DNA of 64,000 bases from CAIXSC01 sp046349915 (GCA_046349915.1 JAXMBL010000009.1:382636-446635); one strand, 5' to 3'; positions 1 to 9,219 are shown, numbered from the stretch's first letter. Notes: generated by a model not told the origin, from the letters alone. Translations and numbers: made by a program.

Positions 1-1
1 A

Positions 2-1150
2 CGGCTTGTGCAACATGCCGCTGGCGAATCGACGGATCGAGTATTACTCGCCCGACTCTGCGAACTGGCTGGCGATTATCCCCGCGCGGAATACCATTAC
101 ACCGAACTCTTGCGGGCTCAAGATCCTTCCCCCGAAGCGCGAATCGCGTATGGCGGATTTCTCGCACGGCGCCAAGATTGGACGTCACTGCTTCAACTCG
201 TCCAACAACTCGAATCGAGCTCGCCGCCTCGCATCGAAGCGGTGCGTTTGCGAGTGGCTTGGCTGCAAGGCGTCTCACGCACGAGCGAGGTGGATACGAC
301 CTTACTCGACTTCTTCGCGCATGCCGCGCCGCTGGTCGACGAACCGTCGCGAGCCGTCGCGTTGCAACGCGATTTGGGAGAGATCGCGGCCAGCGCGGGT
401 CGACTGACGGCCGCCGAACATTGGCATCGTCGAGCATACTTGGCCTCACCTGCGGCTTATGCGGGACTGGCGAGGACACTGGCGGATCAAGATCGTGTCG
501 CCGAATCGCTGGAGCTACTGCGTTCCGTCGCGAGAACGGATCTCTCCTCAACGCCCGCTCGGCTGGCATGCGAGATCTTGGCGCGCGAGAGCGCGACTCC
601 GGCCGATTTCGCCTTGGGCGAGCCTTTGATTGAAGCCGCCCGCGCACGATTCGCCGACGAGCCAGCTTGGGTCAGTGCGTATGCGCATCTGCTGCACTTC
701 CAGGGGAAACTGGACGAGGCACGACAGCTGCTAGAACGAGCGGTCGCGGTCAATCCTCGCAATGTGGTCGCACTCAACAACCTGGCGTTGGTGCTCGCGG
801 AGCGACCCGATCAACGTTCGCGAGGGATCGCAATAATCGATCAAGCCCTCGACATCGCGGGAGATCAACCCGCTCTACTCGACACCAAAGCCGTTATTCT
901 GCTCCGCGCCGGCGAAACTCAACAAGCCGCGGACCTGCTGGCAAACGTCCTGCGTTCGCCGAGTTCCAATGCCACTCACCAATTCCACCTCGCGGTAGCT
1001 CGGCGCCGACTGGGACAAGTCGCGGAATCTCAATCGCTGCTAGCCAACGCCCAGCGCTCAGGACTGAAGACCTCGTGTTTGCTGGCTGCCGACCGACGCT
1101 TTTTGGACGAAATACTTTGTCACGATGGGCGATCGACCGGGCAACACTAA
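2..1150 (+). CDS. TPR-repeat protein, 5' end outside the window
   Basis: The reading frame is open to the left edge, so the true start is probably upstream; the first possible start inside the window is a GTG at position 8. The visible 380 or so residues are helical, Ala/Leu/Arg-rich and organised as degenerate tetratricopeptide repeats. One clear unit near residues 230-265 contains NPRNVVALNNLALVLAER. TPR arrays are protein-protein interaction scaffolds. The gene ends 63 bp before a PEP-CTERM protein on the same strand. Large TPR proteins often occur near exosortase/PEP-CTERM genes, so a link to surface export is possible but not shown. No catalytic motif is visible. Confidence 0.75.
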   Translation, partial: RLVQHAAGESTDRVLLARLCELAGDYPRAEYHYTELLRAQDPSPEARIAYGGFLARRQDWTSLLQLVQQLESSSPPRIEAVRLRVAWLQGVSRTSEVDTTLLDFFAHAAPLVDEPSRAVALQRDLGEIAASAGRLTAAEHWHRRAYLASPAAYAGLARTLADQDRVAESLELLRSVARTDLSSTPARLACEILARESATPADFALGEPLIEAARARFADEPAWVSAYAHLLHFQGKLDEARQLLERAVAVNPRNVVALNNLALVLAERPDQRSRGIAIIDQALDIAGDQPALLDTKAVILLRAGETQQAADLLANVLRSPSSNATHQFHLAVARRRLGQVAESQSLLANAQRSGLKTSCLLAADRRFLDEILCHDGRSTGQH

Positions 1151-1213
1151 GGTATTGAGACGTCTCGAGTTAAACCGACTGCGGACGTTTCAGAAAGGAA
1201 ACAGCTGAGGAAA

Positions 1214-2032
1214 ATGTGCCACAGAGACCGACGAGAACACCTCGTAACACGCCTGATCGCGTTGACGTTTTGCATCCTGTTGTCCGCTGGGTCAGTCGAC
1301 TCCCTTCGCGCGGACACGCTTGCCTTCGATTTGGGCGGAGCAGATTTCACGAAGGATGGCGGCCCGAAGATCGAGAGCAACGCCATCACGATCAAGCTGT
1401 CCGATGTCGCGGCGAATGTCGTGCGGTTCGAATTGAGTTTCAAGTCAGCGATTCTCGATTCCGCGTCGTTCATCAATAAGTTGTCTCTCAACATCGCCGA
1501 CTCTTTTCAAGCGAACAAGAAGTCCGACTTGGGTCTGAAATATTTGTCGTCTTCGGTGGCCGACCTGACGGACTTCGATTTTCAGACTCCCGAGTCTGAC
1601 TCAAAACTGAGCATGGACGACAGTGATGGTTGGGATCTGATCTTTACCTTTTCGTCGTCCGGCGCGAAAGATGGCGTCCGGCAGTTACGGAATGGGGAGA
1701 CCATCGCGTTCGACCTGACCGCGAAAGGGTTGGATATCGCGGATTTCAAATACTTGAATGCAGGCGGCTCAACGCTCGCCCATGCCGCGGTGCAGATCAG
1801 CGGATCGAAACTGCCAAGTGGCAGTTTCTGGTACTCCGATGCAGGCCCCTATGTCGTCCCGTCAAATACCGTATCGTCAGGGACGACGACCAGTGGAACC
1901 AACGGGAACGCACCCGCGCCCGAACCAGCGCCGGAGCCGGCGACATTAGCCATCTGGAGCGGACTGGCATTGGCGGCGATGGCAAGTCGACAACGCGTCT
2001 TCACAAAATGGCTTCCCAAGCTGCGAACGTAA
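1214..2032 (+). CDS. PEP-CTERM sorting-domain protein
   Basis: A 272-residue exported protein. A hydrophobic signal segment lies at about residues 11-33 (LIALTFCILLSAG then ADTL). The body is Ser/Asp-rich and beta-like. The C-terminus has the PEP-CTERM pattern: PEPATLA, a short hydrophobic helix, then basic residues. In this family the tail is recognised and cut by an exosortase, and the protein is delivered to the cell surface or extracellular matrix. The basic tail after the helix is about 14 residues, somewhat longer than usual. The ATG at 1214 follows a CTGAGG ribosome site. The ligand or structural role is unknown, and no exosortase gene is in the window. Confidence 0.8.
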   Translation: MCHRDRREHLVTRLIALTFCILLSAGSVDSLRADTLAFDLGGADFTKDGGPKIESNAITIKLSDVAANVVRFELSFKSAILDSASFINKLSLNIADSFQANKKSDLGLKYLSSSVADLTDFDFQTPESDSKLSMDDSDGWDLIFTFSSSGAKDGVRQLRNGETIAFDLTAKGLDIADFKYLNAGGSTLAHAAVQISGSKLPSGSFWYSDAGPYVVPSNTVSSGTTTSGTNGNAPAPEPAPEPATLAIWSGLALAAMASRQRVFTKWLPKLRT

Positions 2033-2050
2033 GGCCAGACGCGTTACCAT

Positions 2051-2085
2051 AGGCGTGAGTGTCTCCTTCTGATTGCCTCACGCCT
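2051..2085 (+). repeat. Inverted repeat just before the amidohydrolase start
   Basis: A 9-bp perfect stem, AGGCGTGAG paired with CTCACGCCT, with a 17-base loop lies 18 bp after the PEP-CTERM stop and ends 4 bp before the next ATG. It has no T-run. It could be a weak terminator of the upstream gene or a structure hiding the start region of the next one; the sequence does not decide. Confidence 0.4.
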
Positions 2086-2089
2086 CGGA

Positions 2090-3055
2090 ATGACTCGCAT
2101 GCTTCGTCGCAACTTCTTGGGCGGCGCTCTCGCCGCTTCTTTGGCATTCAACGCGTCCCGTGGTTCACACGCTGTCGGCCAGACGGCCGCCGCCGCGGCG
2201 CCCGACACGCTTGAGATCATCGACTGTCACACGCATTTCTACGATCCGAGTCGGCCGGAAGGAGTGCCGTGGCCTGGCAAAGGGACGCCTCTCTATCGCA
2301 CGGTGCTGCCAAAGCACCTGCGAGAAGTCAAACAGTATCGCCCCGTCGCCGGAACCGTCGTCGTCGAAGCAAGCCCCTGGGTCGCCGACAACGACTGGCT
2401 GCTCGGGCTCGCCAAGGACGATCCCTTTATTCGCGGCGTAGTCGGCAACTTGAAGCCGGGCGATCCAGATTTCACGAAGAACGCCGTACGGCTGGCCAAG
2501 AATCCTGTCTTTCGCGGAATTCGCGTCTCCGTCCAAGCGGTGCTTGAGCACATCGATAAGAACCAACTCGACGATTTCCGCAAGCTCGCCGAACTCAATT
2601 TGGCGCTCGACGTCAATGGCGGCCCCAACACACCCGCCGCCATCGCGCGACTTGCCCCACAAATCCCCGACCTGCGCATCGTACTCAACCATATCGGCAA
2701 CGTACGCATCACCCGCGACCCGCCGCCCGCGGACTGGAAAACCGGGATCGAAGCGGCCGCGGCTCACCCGAACGTCTTCTGCAAAATCTCGGCGCTCGTC
2801 GAAGGGGCCGCTCGCGATGGCAACAAAGCGCCGAAGGATACGGCCTTCTATCGACCTTACATCGATGTCGTTTGGAATGCGTTCGGGGATGAACGAGTGA
2901 TCTACGGCAGCAACTGGCCCGTCTCGGACAATGCCGCCGACTACGAGACGTTGCAGCGGATTGCACTGGAGTATGCGATGAGTCGTGGAGTGGAAGCCAC
3001 TCGCCGCTTCTGCTCGACCAACTCGCAAACCGCTTATCGCTGGCGCCAGTCCTAA
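2090..3055 (+). CDS. Tat-exported amidohydrolase-family (amidohydrolase 2) metal hydrolase
   Basis: A 321-residue protein. The N-terminus LRRNFLGGALAASLA is a twin-arginine signal, so export of a folded protein is expected. The mature part is a TIM-barrel amidohydrolase of the amidohydrolase_2 (PF04909) type. It opens with DCHTHFYDP, the metal-binding His-x-His of strand 1, has an NHIGN segment near residue 205, and ends with YGSNWPVSDN, which carries the catalytic Asp region. Relatives act on lactones and aromatic carboxylates; the substrate here is not deducible. It starts 57 bp after the PEP-CTERM gene on the same strand. Confidence 0.82.
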   Translation: MTRMLRRNFLGGALAASLAFNASRGSHAVGQTAAAAAPDTLEIIDCHTHFYDPSRPEGVPWPGKGTPLYRTVLPKHLREVKQYRPVAGTVVVEASPWVADNDWLLGLAKDDPFIRGVVGNLKPGDPDFTKNAVRLAKNPVFRGIRVSVQAVLEHIDKNQLDDFRKLAELNLALDVNGGPNTPAAIARLAPQIPDLRIVLNHIGNVRITRDPPPADWKTGIEAAAAHPNVFCKISALVEGAARDGNKAPKDTAFYRPYIDVVWNAFGDERVIYGSNWPVSDNAADYETLQRIALEYAMSRGVEATRRFCSTNSQTAYRWRQS

Positions 3056-3197
3056 GGCAGCGCCAGGTTTAACCACTTGAGGCAACTCGAATCGGTGATC
3101 GATCAGTGTTCCCAAGTGAGTGCACCACGAATCGAGCGAATCTCACGAATGGTTGTTTGGGGCAGCCGGACGAAAAAAAACTACCAGCAGACCCACA

Positions 3198-3293
3198 TTA
3201 TCGAACAAAGGCGAAGCTGGGGAAGGCGGGCGAGAGAGGCGGTTTGGCGAGTGATTTGTGACCGCCTTCCGCAGCTTCGTCTTTGATCGATAA
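3198..3293. repeat. Left subterminal hairpin of the insertion sequence
   Basis: Bases 3198-3229 pair with 3262-3293, 32 positions with about 3 mismatches (arm core GGCGAAGCTGGGGAAGGCGG). The loop is about 32 bases. It starts 2 bp inside the left terminal repeat and ends before the transposase ribosome site at about 3384-3390. Confidence 0.7.
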
Positions 3294-3397
3294 GGCATTG
3301 CGCGAGGCCTCTGCAAACTGCCAGAATTTGTTTCAGAATCGACCTTGGCCAAGGAATGGCGAACGCCCAAGATAGCTCCTCGACAAGGAGGTGTCTC

Positions 3398-4145
3398 ATG
3401 TGGCAAGCGCTTTTTCAGCAGGGCAAGGATGTCATTCAGCAGTTCTGCCGTCGGCTGCGAGGCGCGGACCGACGAGCGTTTCAGGCGGAGGTCGCCACGG
3501 AGGTCTGTGGCGGAAGTCCGCGGCGCGCCGAGTCGATGTTCGGCTGGTGTCGCCAGGCAGTGCAAAGGGCTTGATCGAGCTGGAATATCAGGTCGATCTT
3601 CTGCCCCATTTTGCTCGTCGCGGTCGACGGACCTGTGAAGCACAGTCGCCCACTCTGGCCCGCGTGTCGACTTCATCGCGGATGGCATCGAGAGCTGGTG
3701 GCAATTGAGGCGCGCGGTGCATCAGGGTGTGAGGAAGATCGTGATCGAGTTAGACAATGGTCCTCACGTGCAGAGTCATCGCACGCAATTCATGAAGCGC
3801 TTGCTAGAGTTTGCTGACGAGCATCAATTGGAGATCGAGCTGGCGTACTATCCGCCCTACCACAGCAAGTACAATCCGGTGGAACGTTGTTGGAGCTGTC
3901 TGGAACGACACTGGAATGGGACGCTGTTGACCGACGTGAACACCGCGCTACAGTGGGCGCGGACGATGACTTGGCAAGGCCTTCATCCCATCGTGCAGTG
4001 GGTGACCACGACGTACGAACGTGGCAAGCGAATCAGCCGCCAGGCCTTTGCTCCCTTGGCGCAACGCCTTCAGCGTTCCCAGACGCTCCCGCGTTGGAGC
4101 GTCCTGATCGAACCGCTACGAGCAGGCCCGGCACCCGCGGAATAG
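3398..4145 (+). pseudogene. ISAzo13-type DDE transposase, frameshifted and internally deleted
   Basis: The original start is probably the ATG at 3398, preceded by AAGGAGG. The N-terminal part (WQALFQQGKDVIQQF... to SMFGWCRQAVQ) stops at 3574. Homologous sequence (LIELEYQVD, FARRGRR) continues in a second frame to about 3640. The C-terminal catalytic part is in a third frame from about 3669: DFIADGIESWW, IELDNGPH, YYPPYHSKYNPVERCW, RTMTWQGLHP. The NPVER motif carries the last acidic residue of the DDE triad. Most of the middle of the usual transposase of roughly 400 residues is missing, including the first catalytic Asp, so it cannot be active. Confidence 0.82.
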
Positions 4146-4257
4146 AGACAGCCAGCTACGGTGCCCGCCATCGCTTCGTGGCACGGACAATCGTTGTTCG
4201 TCCGCACTGCCGAAGGTCTGCTCGGAACCAACCGCTTCGCGCCACGGTCGGACCGAC

Positions 4258-4360
4258 CTGGGTAAGCATGGCTGGAAAGGAGGATTGGGCGGCCACAGTC
4301 TCACGCCCATCCGAACTATCTCTAGCCGCCCAATCCCGTATTCCAGCCATGCTTACCCAG
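4258..4360. repeat. Right subterminal hairpin of the insertion sequence
   Basis: Bases 4258-4293 pair with 4325-4360 (arm core CTGGGTAAGCATGGCTGGAA) with a few mismatches and a loop of about 31 bases. The right arm ends 3 bp before the right terminal repeat. It mirrors the left subterminal hairpin in size and placement but not in sequence. Confidence 0.7.
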
Positions 4361-4647
4361 GAGTGGGTCTGCTGGTAGTTTTTTTTCGTCCGGCTGCCTG
4401 GGGCCAGGTGTGAACTGATCGCGAGCACCGCTTCCACCCACCGCACGAACGGCCTCTGTCCTGAATAAGTCTCCCGTACCAATGCTCTTTCGCCTGGCTC
4501 TCCGGAAAAGTCGCCTGGCAAACTTGTCCGCCTAGGCGGGATTTGCCACGGTTGCCGAATGCAATGATGCCAACCGCCCGTGCCGACGAAACTAGGTTAG
4601 GCCTGGAAAGGGATAATCCGCAGGTAACGCTTATAACGGGGCGAGTA

Positions 4648-5826
4648 ATGTTTCGAGAACAACGGGTCTTCGAGTGGTACCGAGTAGCGGAACGGTCGGC
4701 TCGCCGACTGCCCGCCATGGGGCTCTTGGCATTAACCCTCTGCTTGGCGTTCGCGCCATCCCCGTCATTTGCCCAGACGCTCGGATTGGCCCCGTTCCCC
4801 TATCTTCAAGATGACTGCGGCAAGGTGCAAGCAACGTGCTGCCCCGGGCCCTTGGTTTGGGGGTTCGATCCCTGGGGTGGTTGCGACCACTGCAGCGAGT
4901 GTTTTGGCGACTGCCGCACTGGATTCATGGCGCACCGCCCTTCCACTTGGTACGCGAGCGTCAATGCAGTCGCACTGACGCCTGATCGCAACGAGGACGC
5001 CGTCCTCGCGACACTCGGACCGGGCGGGGCCACCGTTCTCTCGACCGGCGATCTGGAAAGCGAGTATGGCGCTGGCGGCCGAATTACCGTCGGTCGCACC
5101 CTTGGCGCATGCTATCAGATGGAGTTCGTCTATCAGGGAAACCATGCTTGGAACGATAACGCCGTGGCAGCGTCAGTCAATCCTGAGTTCTCGTCGATCT
5201 TGTCAGGCTTTGCAAATCCGGTCGACCCGCTGTTCGACGAAAACAACTTGGCCACGGTGAACATGGCGTCGCGGATGTCGACGGCTGAAATCAATCTGCG
5301 AACGTGGATTCAGTTGCCCCCTGGCCCGCACGATCTTCAATTACTGGTTGGCGCTCGCTACTTTGCCGCCAACGATGTGCTCGACTTCTCCACCGCCGGC
5401 GCCAACATCAACACGGTGAATGTTCGCACCGACAACGACCTGTACGGCGTGCAACTGGGTCTGAACTCGAAATTCCTCCTCCATCGCCTCTTCTTCTTCG
5501 ACTTTGAGGGCAAGATCGCTCTCTGCGAGAACTTTGCTCAGCAGAGCACCTCGTTCTCGCAGAATGGCGGAGCAGCGGTGGTCACGGCTGCCTCGCCCCA
5601 GCGCACCTCGTTGCTCGGCGAACTCATGCTGGTGGGAGTGTTCCAAGTGACGCCGAACATCGCGATCCGCGGTGGTTACCAAGCCATCTTCGTCGACGGG
5701 TTGGCGCTAGGCCCGCAGAACGTTCCCAGCAACGCCTTCCTCCTACAAAACGGCGTCCCGCAATTCCGGGACGATGGCGAGATGATCTATCACGGCCCCA
5801 CCCTGGGGCTCGTGGGAACTTGGTAA
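4648..5826 (+). CDS. BBP7-like outer-membrane beta-barrel protein
   Basis: A 392-residue exported protein. The signal peptide is MGLLALTLCLAFAPSPSFAQ at about residues 24-43. A Cys-rich stretch follows (CGKVQATCC, GCDHCSECFGDC), then a body of alternating strands such as YGAGGRITVGRTLGACYQMEFVYQG, LQLLVGARYF and YGVQLGLNSKFLLHR. It ends in an aromatic residue, TLGLVGTW, as barrel proteins do. This is the layout of the planctomycete BBP7 family; the function of that family is unknown. The frame is open further upstream to 4543, but the ATG at 4648 leaves a normal signal peptide. The eight or so clustered cysteines might form disulfides or a metal site. Confidence 0.72.
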   Translation: MFREQRVFEWYRVAERSARRLPAMGLLALTLCLAFAPSPSFAQTLGLAPFPYLQDDCGKVQATCCPGPLVWGFDPWGGCDHCSECFGDCRTGFMAHRPSTWYASVNAVALTPDRNEDAVLATLGPGGATVLSTGDLESEYGAGGRITVGRTLGACYQMEFVYQGNHAWNDNAVAASVNPEFSSILSGFANPVDPLFDENNLATVNMASRMSTAEINLRTWIQLPPGPHDLQLLVGARYFAANDVLDFSTAGANINTVNVRTDNDLYGVQLGLNSKFLLHRLFFFDFEGKIALCENFAQQSTSFSQNGGAAVVTAASPQRTSLLGELMLVGVFQVTPNIAIRGGYQAIFVDGLALGPQNVPSNAFLLQNGVPQFRDDGEMIYHGPTLGLVGTW

Positions 5827-5892
5827 CGCCCGTGATACATCGATCCCAGCTGCTGCCCGAGTCGGCCGTCTGCTGATCGAGTGGCCGACTTT

Positions 5893-5941
5893 GGGCATCC
5901 GCACCTGACAAGCGGATGCCCTCGCTGCTTTAGGCAGCGAG
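5893..5941. terminator. Double hairpin between convergent genes
   Basis: Two adjacent perfect hairpins: GGGCATCCGC / GCGGATGCCC (5893-5902 and 5912-5921) and CTCGCTGC / GCAGCGAG (5921-5928 and 5934-5941). They lie between the barrel gene and the convergent peptidase, where a bidirectional terminator is expected. No strong T-run follows. Confidence 0.6.
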
Positions 5942-5959
5942 ACATTCGCGCTGGAGACA

Positions 5960-7372
5960 CTACTTCTTGAGTTTCCCGATTTCGTGCCACAGCCACGCAC
6001 TCGCACGAATCCCACGGTGATAATCGGCCAAGTGAAATTTCTCATTGGGGCTGTGTGTGTTGTCGTCATCGAGTCCCCAGCCAAGCAGCAGTGCGTCGGC
6101 GTTCAATCGCTGGCTGAACTGCATCACGATGGGAATCGAGCCGCCTTCGCGAATGTAGTAGGGCGTTCGACCGAATCCTTGTTCGATCGCCGCGGCGGCC
6201 GCCTTGACATAGGGGCTTTCGAGCGGAACGACGATTCCCGACGCGCCGCTCATGTAAGTCAGTTCGAGTTCGACGCCTGTCGGCTTACTCGCTTCCAGAA
6301 ACTCGCGCAGAGCCTGCGCGATTTTCGCGGGATCTTGGTTGGGCACCAAGCGGAAGCTGAACTTCGCCGCGGCTCGAGCCGGCAGGATCGTCTTCCCTCC
6401 CTCGCCCTGATAGCCGCCCCAAATGCCGTGGATGTCGTAGGTGGGTCGAGCCCAGCGGCGTTCGAGCGTCGAGTAACCTTGTTCGCCCGACAACCCGGTC
6501 ACGCCCAGTTGCTTCATGAACTTTGCTTCGTCAAACGGCAATTCAGCCAGCTTGCACCGTTCGAGATCGCTAAGTGGGCGCACCTCGTCGTAGAAGCCGG
6601 GAACTTGAATTCGTCCCTGTTCGTCGACCAGCGATGCCAACAGCTTGGCCAACGAGATCACGGGGTTCGTGACTCCTCCGCCAAAGGTTCCCGAGTGCAA
6701 ATCTTGCCGGGGGCCTTTCACGTGCAACTCAAAATAGGCAATGCCCCGCAATCCGTAGGTGATCGCCGGCTGATTCGGTCCAAATTGGCTGGTGTCGCTG
6801 ACCACCACGACATCGCACGCCAAATGCTCGGCGGCCTCCGAGGCCAAATAGGATTGCAGCCCCTTGCTCCCTACTTCCTCTTCCCCCTCGATGACAAACT
6901 TGAGTTGTACGGGGAGTTGTCGGCGAGTGGCGAGCCAAGCTTGGGCGCTCTTCACATGCGTGAGCATTTGCCCTTTGTCGTCGGTCGCGCCCCGAGCATA
7001 CACGTTGCCGTCCCGCTTGGTGGGAGTGAATGGCGGCGAGATCCATTGGTCGAGTGGATCGGGGGGCTGTACGTCGTAATGACCGTATACCAGCACGACC
7101 GGCGCGCCCGGAACGGGCGGCGTCTCCGCGTACACGATGGGATGCCCCGAGGTCTCGATCAGCCGCGGACTCAATCCCAGCCGCCCCATCTCATCCATCA
7201 TCCACCCCGCCGCTCGCCGCACGTCGGCTCGATAAGCCGAGTCGGCGCTGACGCTGGGAATGGACAACAGCGCGCACAAGTCGTCCTCAAAAGCTGCTCG
7301 CTGGGAATCCAGAAATGCCTCGATATCGGCAAGCACCGAGGGGGAAGTAGGGACGGACGGAGGCGACGACAT
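5960..7372 (-). CDS. M20-family metallopeptidase (dipeptidase)
   Basis: A 470-residue cytoplasmic di-zinc hydrolase that cleaves dipeptides or N-acyl amino acids. Metal and catalytic motifs are intact: VLVYGHYDVQPPD (metal His and catalytic Asp), ARGATDDKGQ (bridging Asp), IEGEEEVGS (general-base Glu plus metal Glu), VVVSDTSQFG and, near the end, NTHSPNE (last metal His). The dimerisation domain between them begins at about GLRGIAYFELHVKGP. The frame is open to 7486, but MSSPPSVP at 7372 is the start expected for the family. There is no signal peptide. It is divergent from clpS. Confidence 0.9.
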   Translation of the reverse strand: MSSPPSVPTSPSVLADIEAFLDSQRAAFEDDLCALLSIPSVSADSAYRADVRRAAGWMMDEMGRLGLSPRLIETSGHPIVYAETPPVPGAPVVLVYGHYDVQPPDPLDQWISPPFTPTKRDGNVYARGATDDKGQMLTHVKSAQAWLATRRQLPVQLKFVIEGEEEVGSKGLQSYLASEAAEHLACDVVVVSDTSQFGPNQPAITYGLRGIAYFELHVKGPRQDLHSGTFGGGVTNPVISLAKLLASLVDEQGRIQVPGFYDEVRPLSDLERCKLAELPFDEAKFMKQLGVTGLSGEQGYSTLERRWARPTYDIHGIWGGYQGEGGKTILPARAAAKFSFRLVPNQDPAKIAQALREFLEASKPTGVELELTYMSGASGIVVPLESPYVKAAAAAIEQGFGRTPYYIREGGSIPIVMQFSQRLNADALLLGWGLDDDNTHSPNEKFHLADYHRGIRASAWLWHEIGKLKK

Positions 7373-7487
7373 GGGGGGCAGGCCTATTGGAGGGGTAAAC
7401 GACGGCAAAATGAGCCGATTGTGCCAAAAACAACGCCGTGACGATCTCCACTCTGAGAATCTTCGGCATGATCCTTCCAGGCGCATC

Positions 7488-7517
7488 TTGGCGACTATTC
7501 AGCGGGCATAATATAAT
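7488..7517 (+). promoter_or_regulatory. Sigma-70-type promoter of clpS
   Basis: TTGGCG at 7488-7493 and a perfect TATAAT at 7512-7517 are separated by 18 bp. Transcription would begin near 7525, leaving a leader of about 25 bases that contains GGGGAG at 7534-7539 before the ATG at 7550. Confidence 0.6.
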
Positions 7518-7549
7518 CGATCCCTTCAGGCCCGGGGAGTTTTCCTACC

Positions 7550-7894
7550 ATGTTCGATGAAGAGACCAGCACGGCGGTCGCTGAACCGGTGGTTCGGCCT
7601 ACCCAGTCCAAGAAGCCGAAACGCCAACCTCGTTACCACGTCATTTTGTGGAACGACGACGATCATTCGTACGAGTACGTGATTCGAATGATGAAAGAGC
7701 TGTTCGGCCATCCCATCGAGAAGGGACTTCAGATCGCCACCGAGGTGGACAAATCGGGCAAAGCGGTTTGCTTAACCACCACGATGGAGCATGCCGAACT
7801 GAAACGTGACCAGATTAAGGCGTATGGTCGCGATAAACTGATCGCCCGCTGTAAAGGCTCGATGTCGGCCTCGATCGAGCCGGCGCCCGAGTAG
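7550..7894 (+). CDS. clpS: ATP-dependent Clp protease adaptor ClpS
   Basis: A 114-residue adaptor that binds N-degron substrates and passes them to the ClpA/ClpC unfoldase with ClpP. The core is recognisable: RYHVILWNDDDHSYEYVIRMM, with the conserved Asn-Asp pocket residues, then MMKELFGHP and TTMEHAELKRDQIKAYG. The first 25 residues are a variable basic tail, as in other ClpS proteins. Start and ribosome site (GGGGAG) fit well. It is followed after 59 bp by mtaB, and the two are probably cotranscribed. Confidence 0.93.
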   Translation: MFDEETSTAVAEPVVRPTQSKKPKRQPRYHVILWNDDDHSYEYVIRMMKELFGHPIEKGLQIATEVDKSGKAVCLTTTMEHAELKRDQIKAYGRDKLIARCKGSMSASIEPAPE

Positions 7895-7953
7895 GCGGGC
7901 CTCCATAATCGTCCACGCAGTGGACAGACCCTTAACCGAACCCACGTTGCTCC

Positions 7954-9219
7954 ATGGCGCTGCTCAAGACCGTTACACTCGGCTGCAAAGTCAATCAGTA
8001 CGAGACGGAATTGGTGCGCGAGGCGCTGGCAGGCATCGGTTATCAGGATGCGCCGGCCAGCGAGTCGGCCGACCTGTGTATTGTGAACACCTGCACGGTA
8101 ACTCACGAAGGGGACGCGAAGAGTCGCCAGACTATCCGCCGCTTGGCCAAGGATAACCCGGGGGCTCGCATTGTCGTCATGGGGTGTTATGCGACGCGAG
8201 CGCCCGACGAAGTTGGCTCGCTGCCTGGCGTTTCCGAGGTAGTGACCGACAAGCGAGAACTGCCCGATCTTCTGGGACGCTTCGGAGTGCTCGACGTCCC
8301 CACGGGCATTCGCGGGATGGCCAACCGAGTGCGAGCGTACATCAAGGTGCAAGATGGTTGCCTGCTGCGGTGCAGTTACTGCATCATCCCGCACGTGCGA
8401 CCGCATATGTCGAGTCGACCGGCGGAGCATATCTTGGAAGAAGTGCGTCGAGTGGTCGATAACGGCTACCGTGAGATCATTCTGACAGGCATACATTTGG
8501 GCCATTACGGAGTGGACCAGAACTGGAATAAGCCCAAGTCCGACTGGCTGCGACTGTCGCATCTGGTCGACCGGATGGCTCGCATTTCAGGCGATTTTCG
8601 CATTCGCTTGTCGAGCATCGAGGCGACCGAAGTCACTCGCGAATTGATCGACTCCATCGCTCAACATGCGGAAAAAGTCTGTCCCCATCTGCATCTCTGC
8701 TTGCAAAGCGGTTCGGATGCCGTGCTGCGCCGAATGCGGAGACGCTGGAGTGTGCGGCACTTCCTGGATCGCTGCCGACTGCTCAAGGAACGCCTCGACC
8801 ACCCCGCGCTGACAACCGACATCATCGTCGGTTTTCCGGGCGAAACCGAGCAGGATTTCCAAGCCACGCTCGCCGCCGCTCGCGAGGCGGGCTTTTCGAA
8901 GATCCATATTTTTCCGTTCAGCGCCCGCAAAGGAACGCCCGCCGCGGAAATGCCAGACCAAGTGCCGCCCGAAGTGAAGGCAGAACGGTTCGACCGGCTG
9001 GTGGCACTGGAAAACGAACTGCGAGACGCCTTTATCGCTCGTCTGGTCGGCAAGACGCTACGAGTGTTGATCGAATCGCCCAGCGAGTTGGACCCGGCGC
9101 GAGTGGCTGGCACTTCGTGCCGTTACGCGCCGGTCGAGTTGGTAGGTCACCCTCGATTACGCGGCCAGATTCTCGCCGTCACTCCGACTCAATTCGAGTC
9201 GGGCCGCTTGCTCGCCTGA
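7954..9219 (+). CDS. mtaB: tRNA (t6A37) methylthiotransferase MtaB
   Basis: A 421-residue radical-SAM methylthiotransferase that converts t6A to ms2t6A at position 37 of ANN-decoding tRNAs. The N-terminal UPF0004 domain carries three cluster cysteines (TLGCKVNQYE, NTCTVT, GCYATR). The radical-SAM site is the CLLRCSYC segment within VQDGCLLRCSYCIIPHVR. GFPGETEQDF, FPFSARKGTPAA and a short C-terminal TRAM-like region follow. The NTCTVTHEGDAKSRQ and VQDGC patterns favour MtaB over MiaB or RimO. Start ATG at 7954. Confidence 0.92.
   Translation: MALLKTVTLGCKVNQYETELVREALAGIGYQDAPASESADLCIVNTCTVTHEGDAKSRQTIRRLAKDNPGARIVVMGCYATRAPDEVGSLPGVSEVVTDKRELPDLLGRFGVLDVPTGIRGMANRVRAYIKVQDGCLLRCSYCIIPHVRPHMSSRPAEHILEEVRRVVDNGYREIILTGIHLGHYGVDQNWNKPKSDWLRLSHLVDRMARISGDFRIRLSSIEATEVTRELIDSIAQHAEKVCPHLHLCLQSGSDAVLRRMRRRWSVRHFLDRCRLLKERLDHPALTTDIIVGFPGETEQDFQATLAAAREAGFSKIHIFPFSARKGTPAAEMPDQVPPEVKAERFDRLVALENELRDAFIARLVGKTLRVLIESPSELDPARVAGTSCRYAPVELVGHPRLRGQILAVTPTQFESGRLLA

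Larger units (their letters stand above)
3161..4398 (+). mobile_element. ISAzo13-type insertion sequence, decayed, with perfect 35-bp terminal inverted repeats
   Basis: The ends 3161-3195 and 4364-4398 are perfect inverted repeats of 35 bp (left end GGCAGCCGGACGAAAAAAAA...). They delimit a 1238-bp element. TGG lies immediately outside both ends (3158-3160 and 4399-4401) and may be a 3-bp target duplication. Inside each end is a further long hairpin (see separate entries). The transposase between them is broken and shortened. Perfect ends on a dead coding region suggest mobilisation in trans, or recent decay. Confidence 0.82.

Noticed and set aside
3161..4398. Active insertion sequence
   Set aside because: The transposase is frameshifted and lacks its central catalytic part, so only the ends may still function.
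5984..7441. 485-codon plus-strand frame
   Set aside because: Antisense to the M20 peptidase, whose catalytic motifs are all intact on the other strand.
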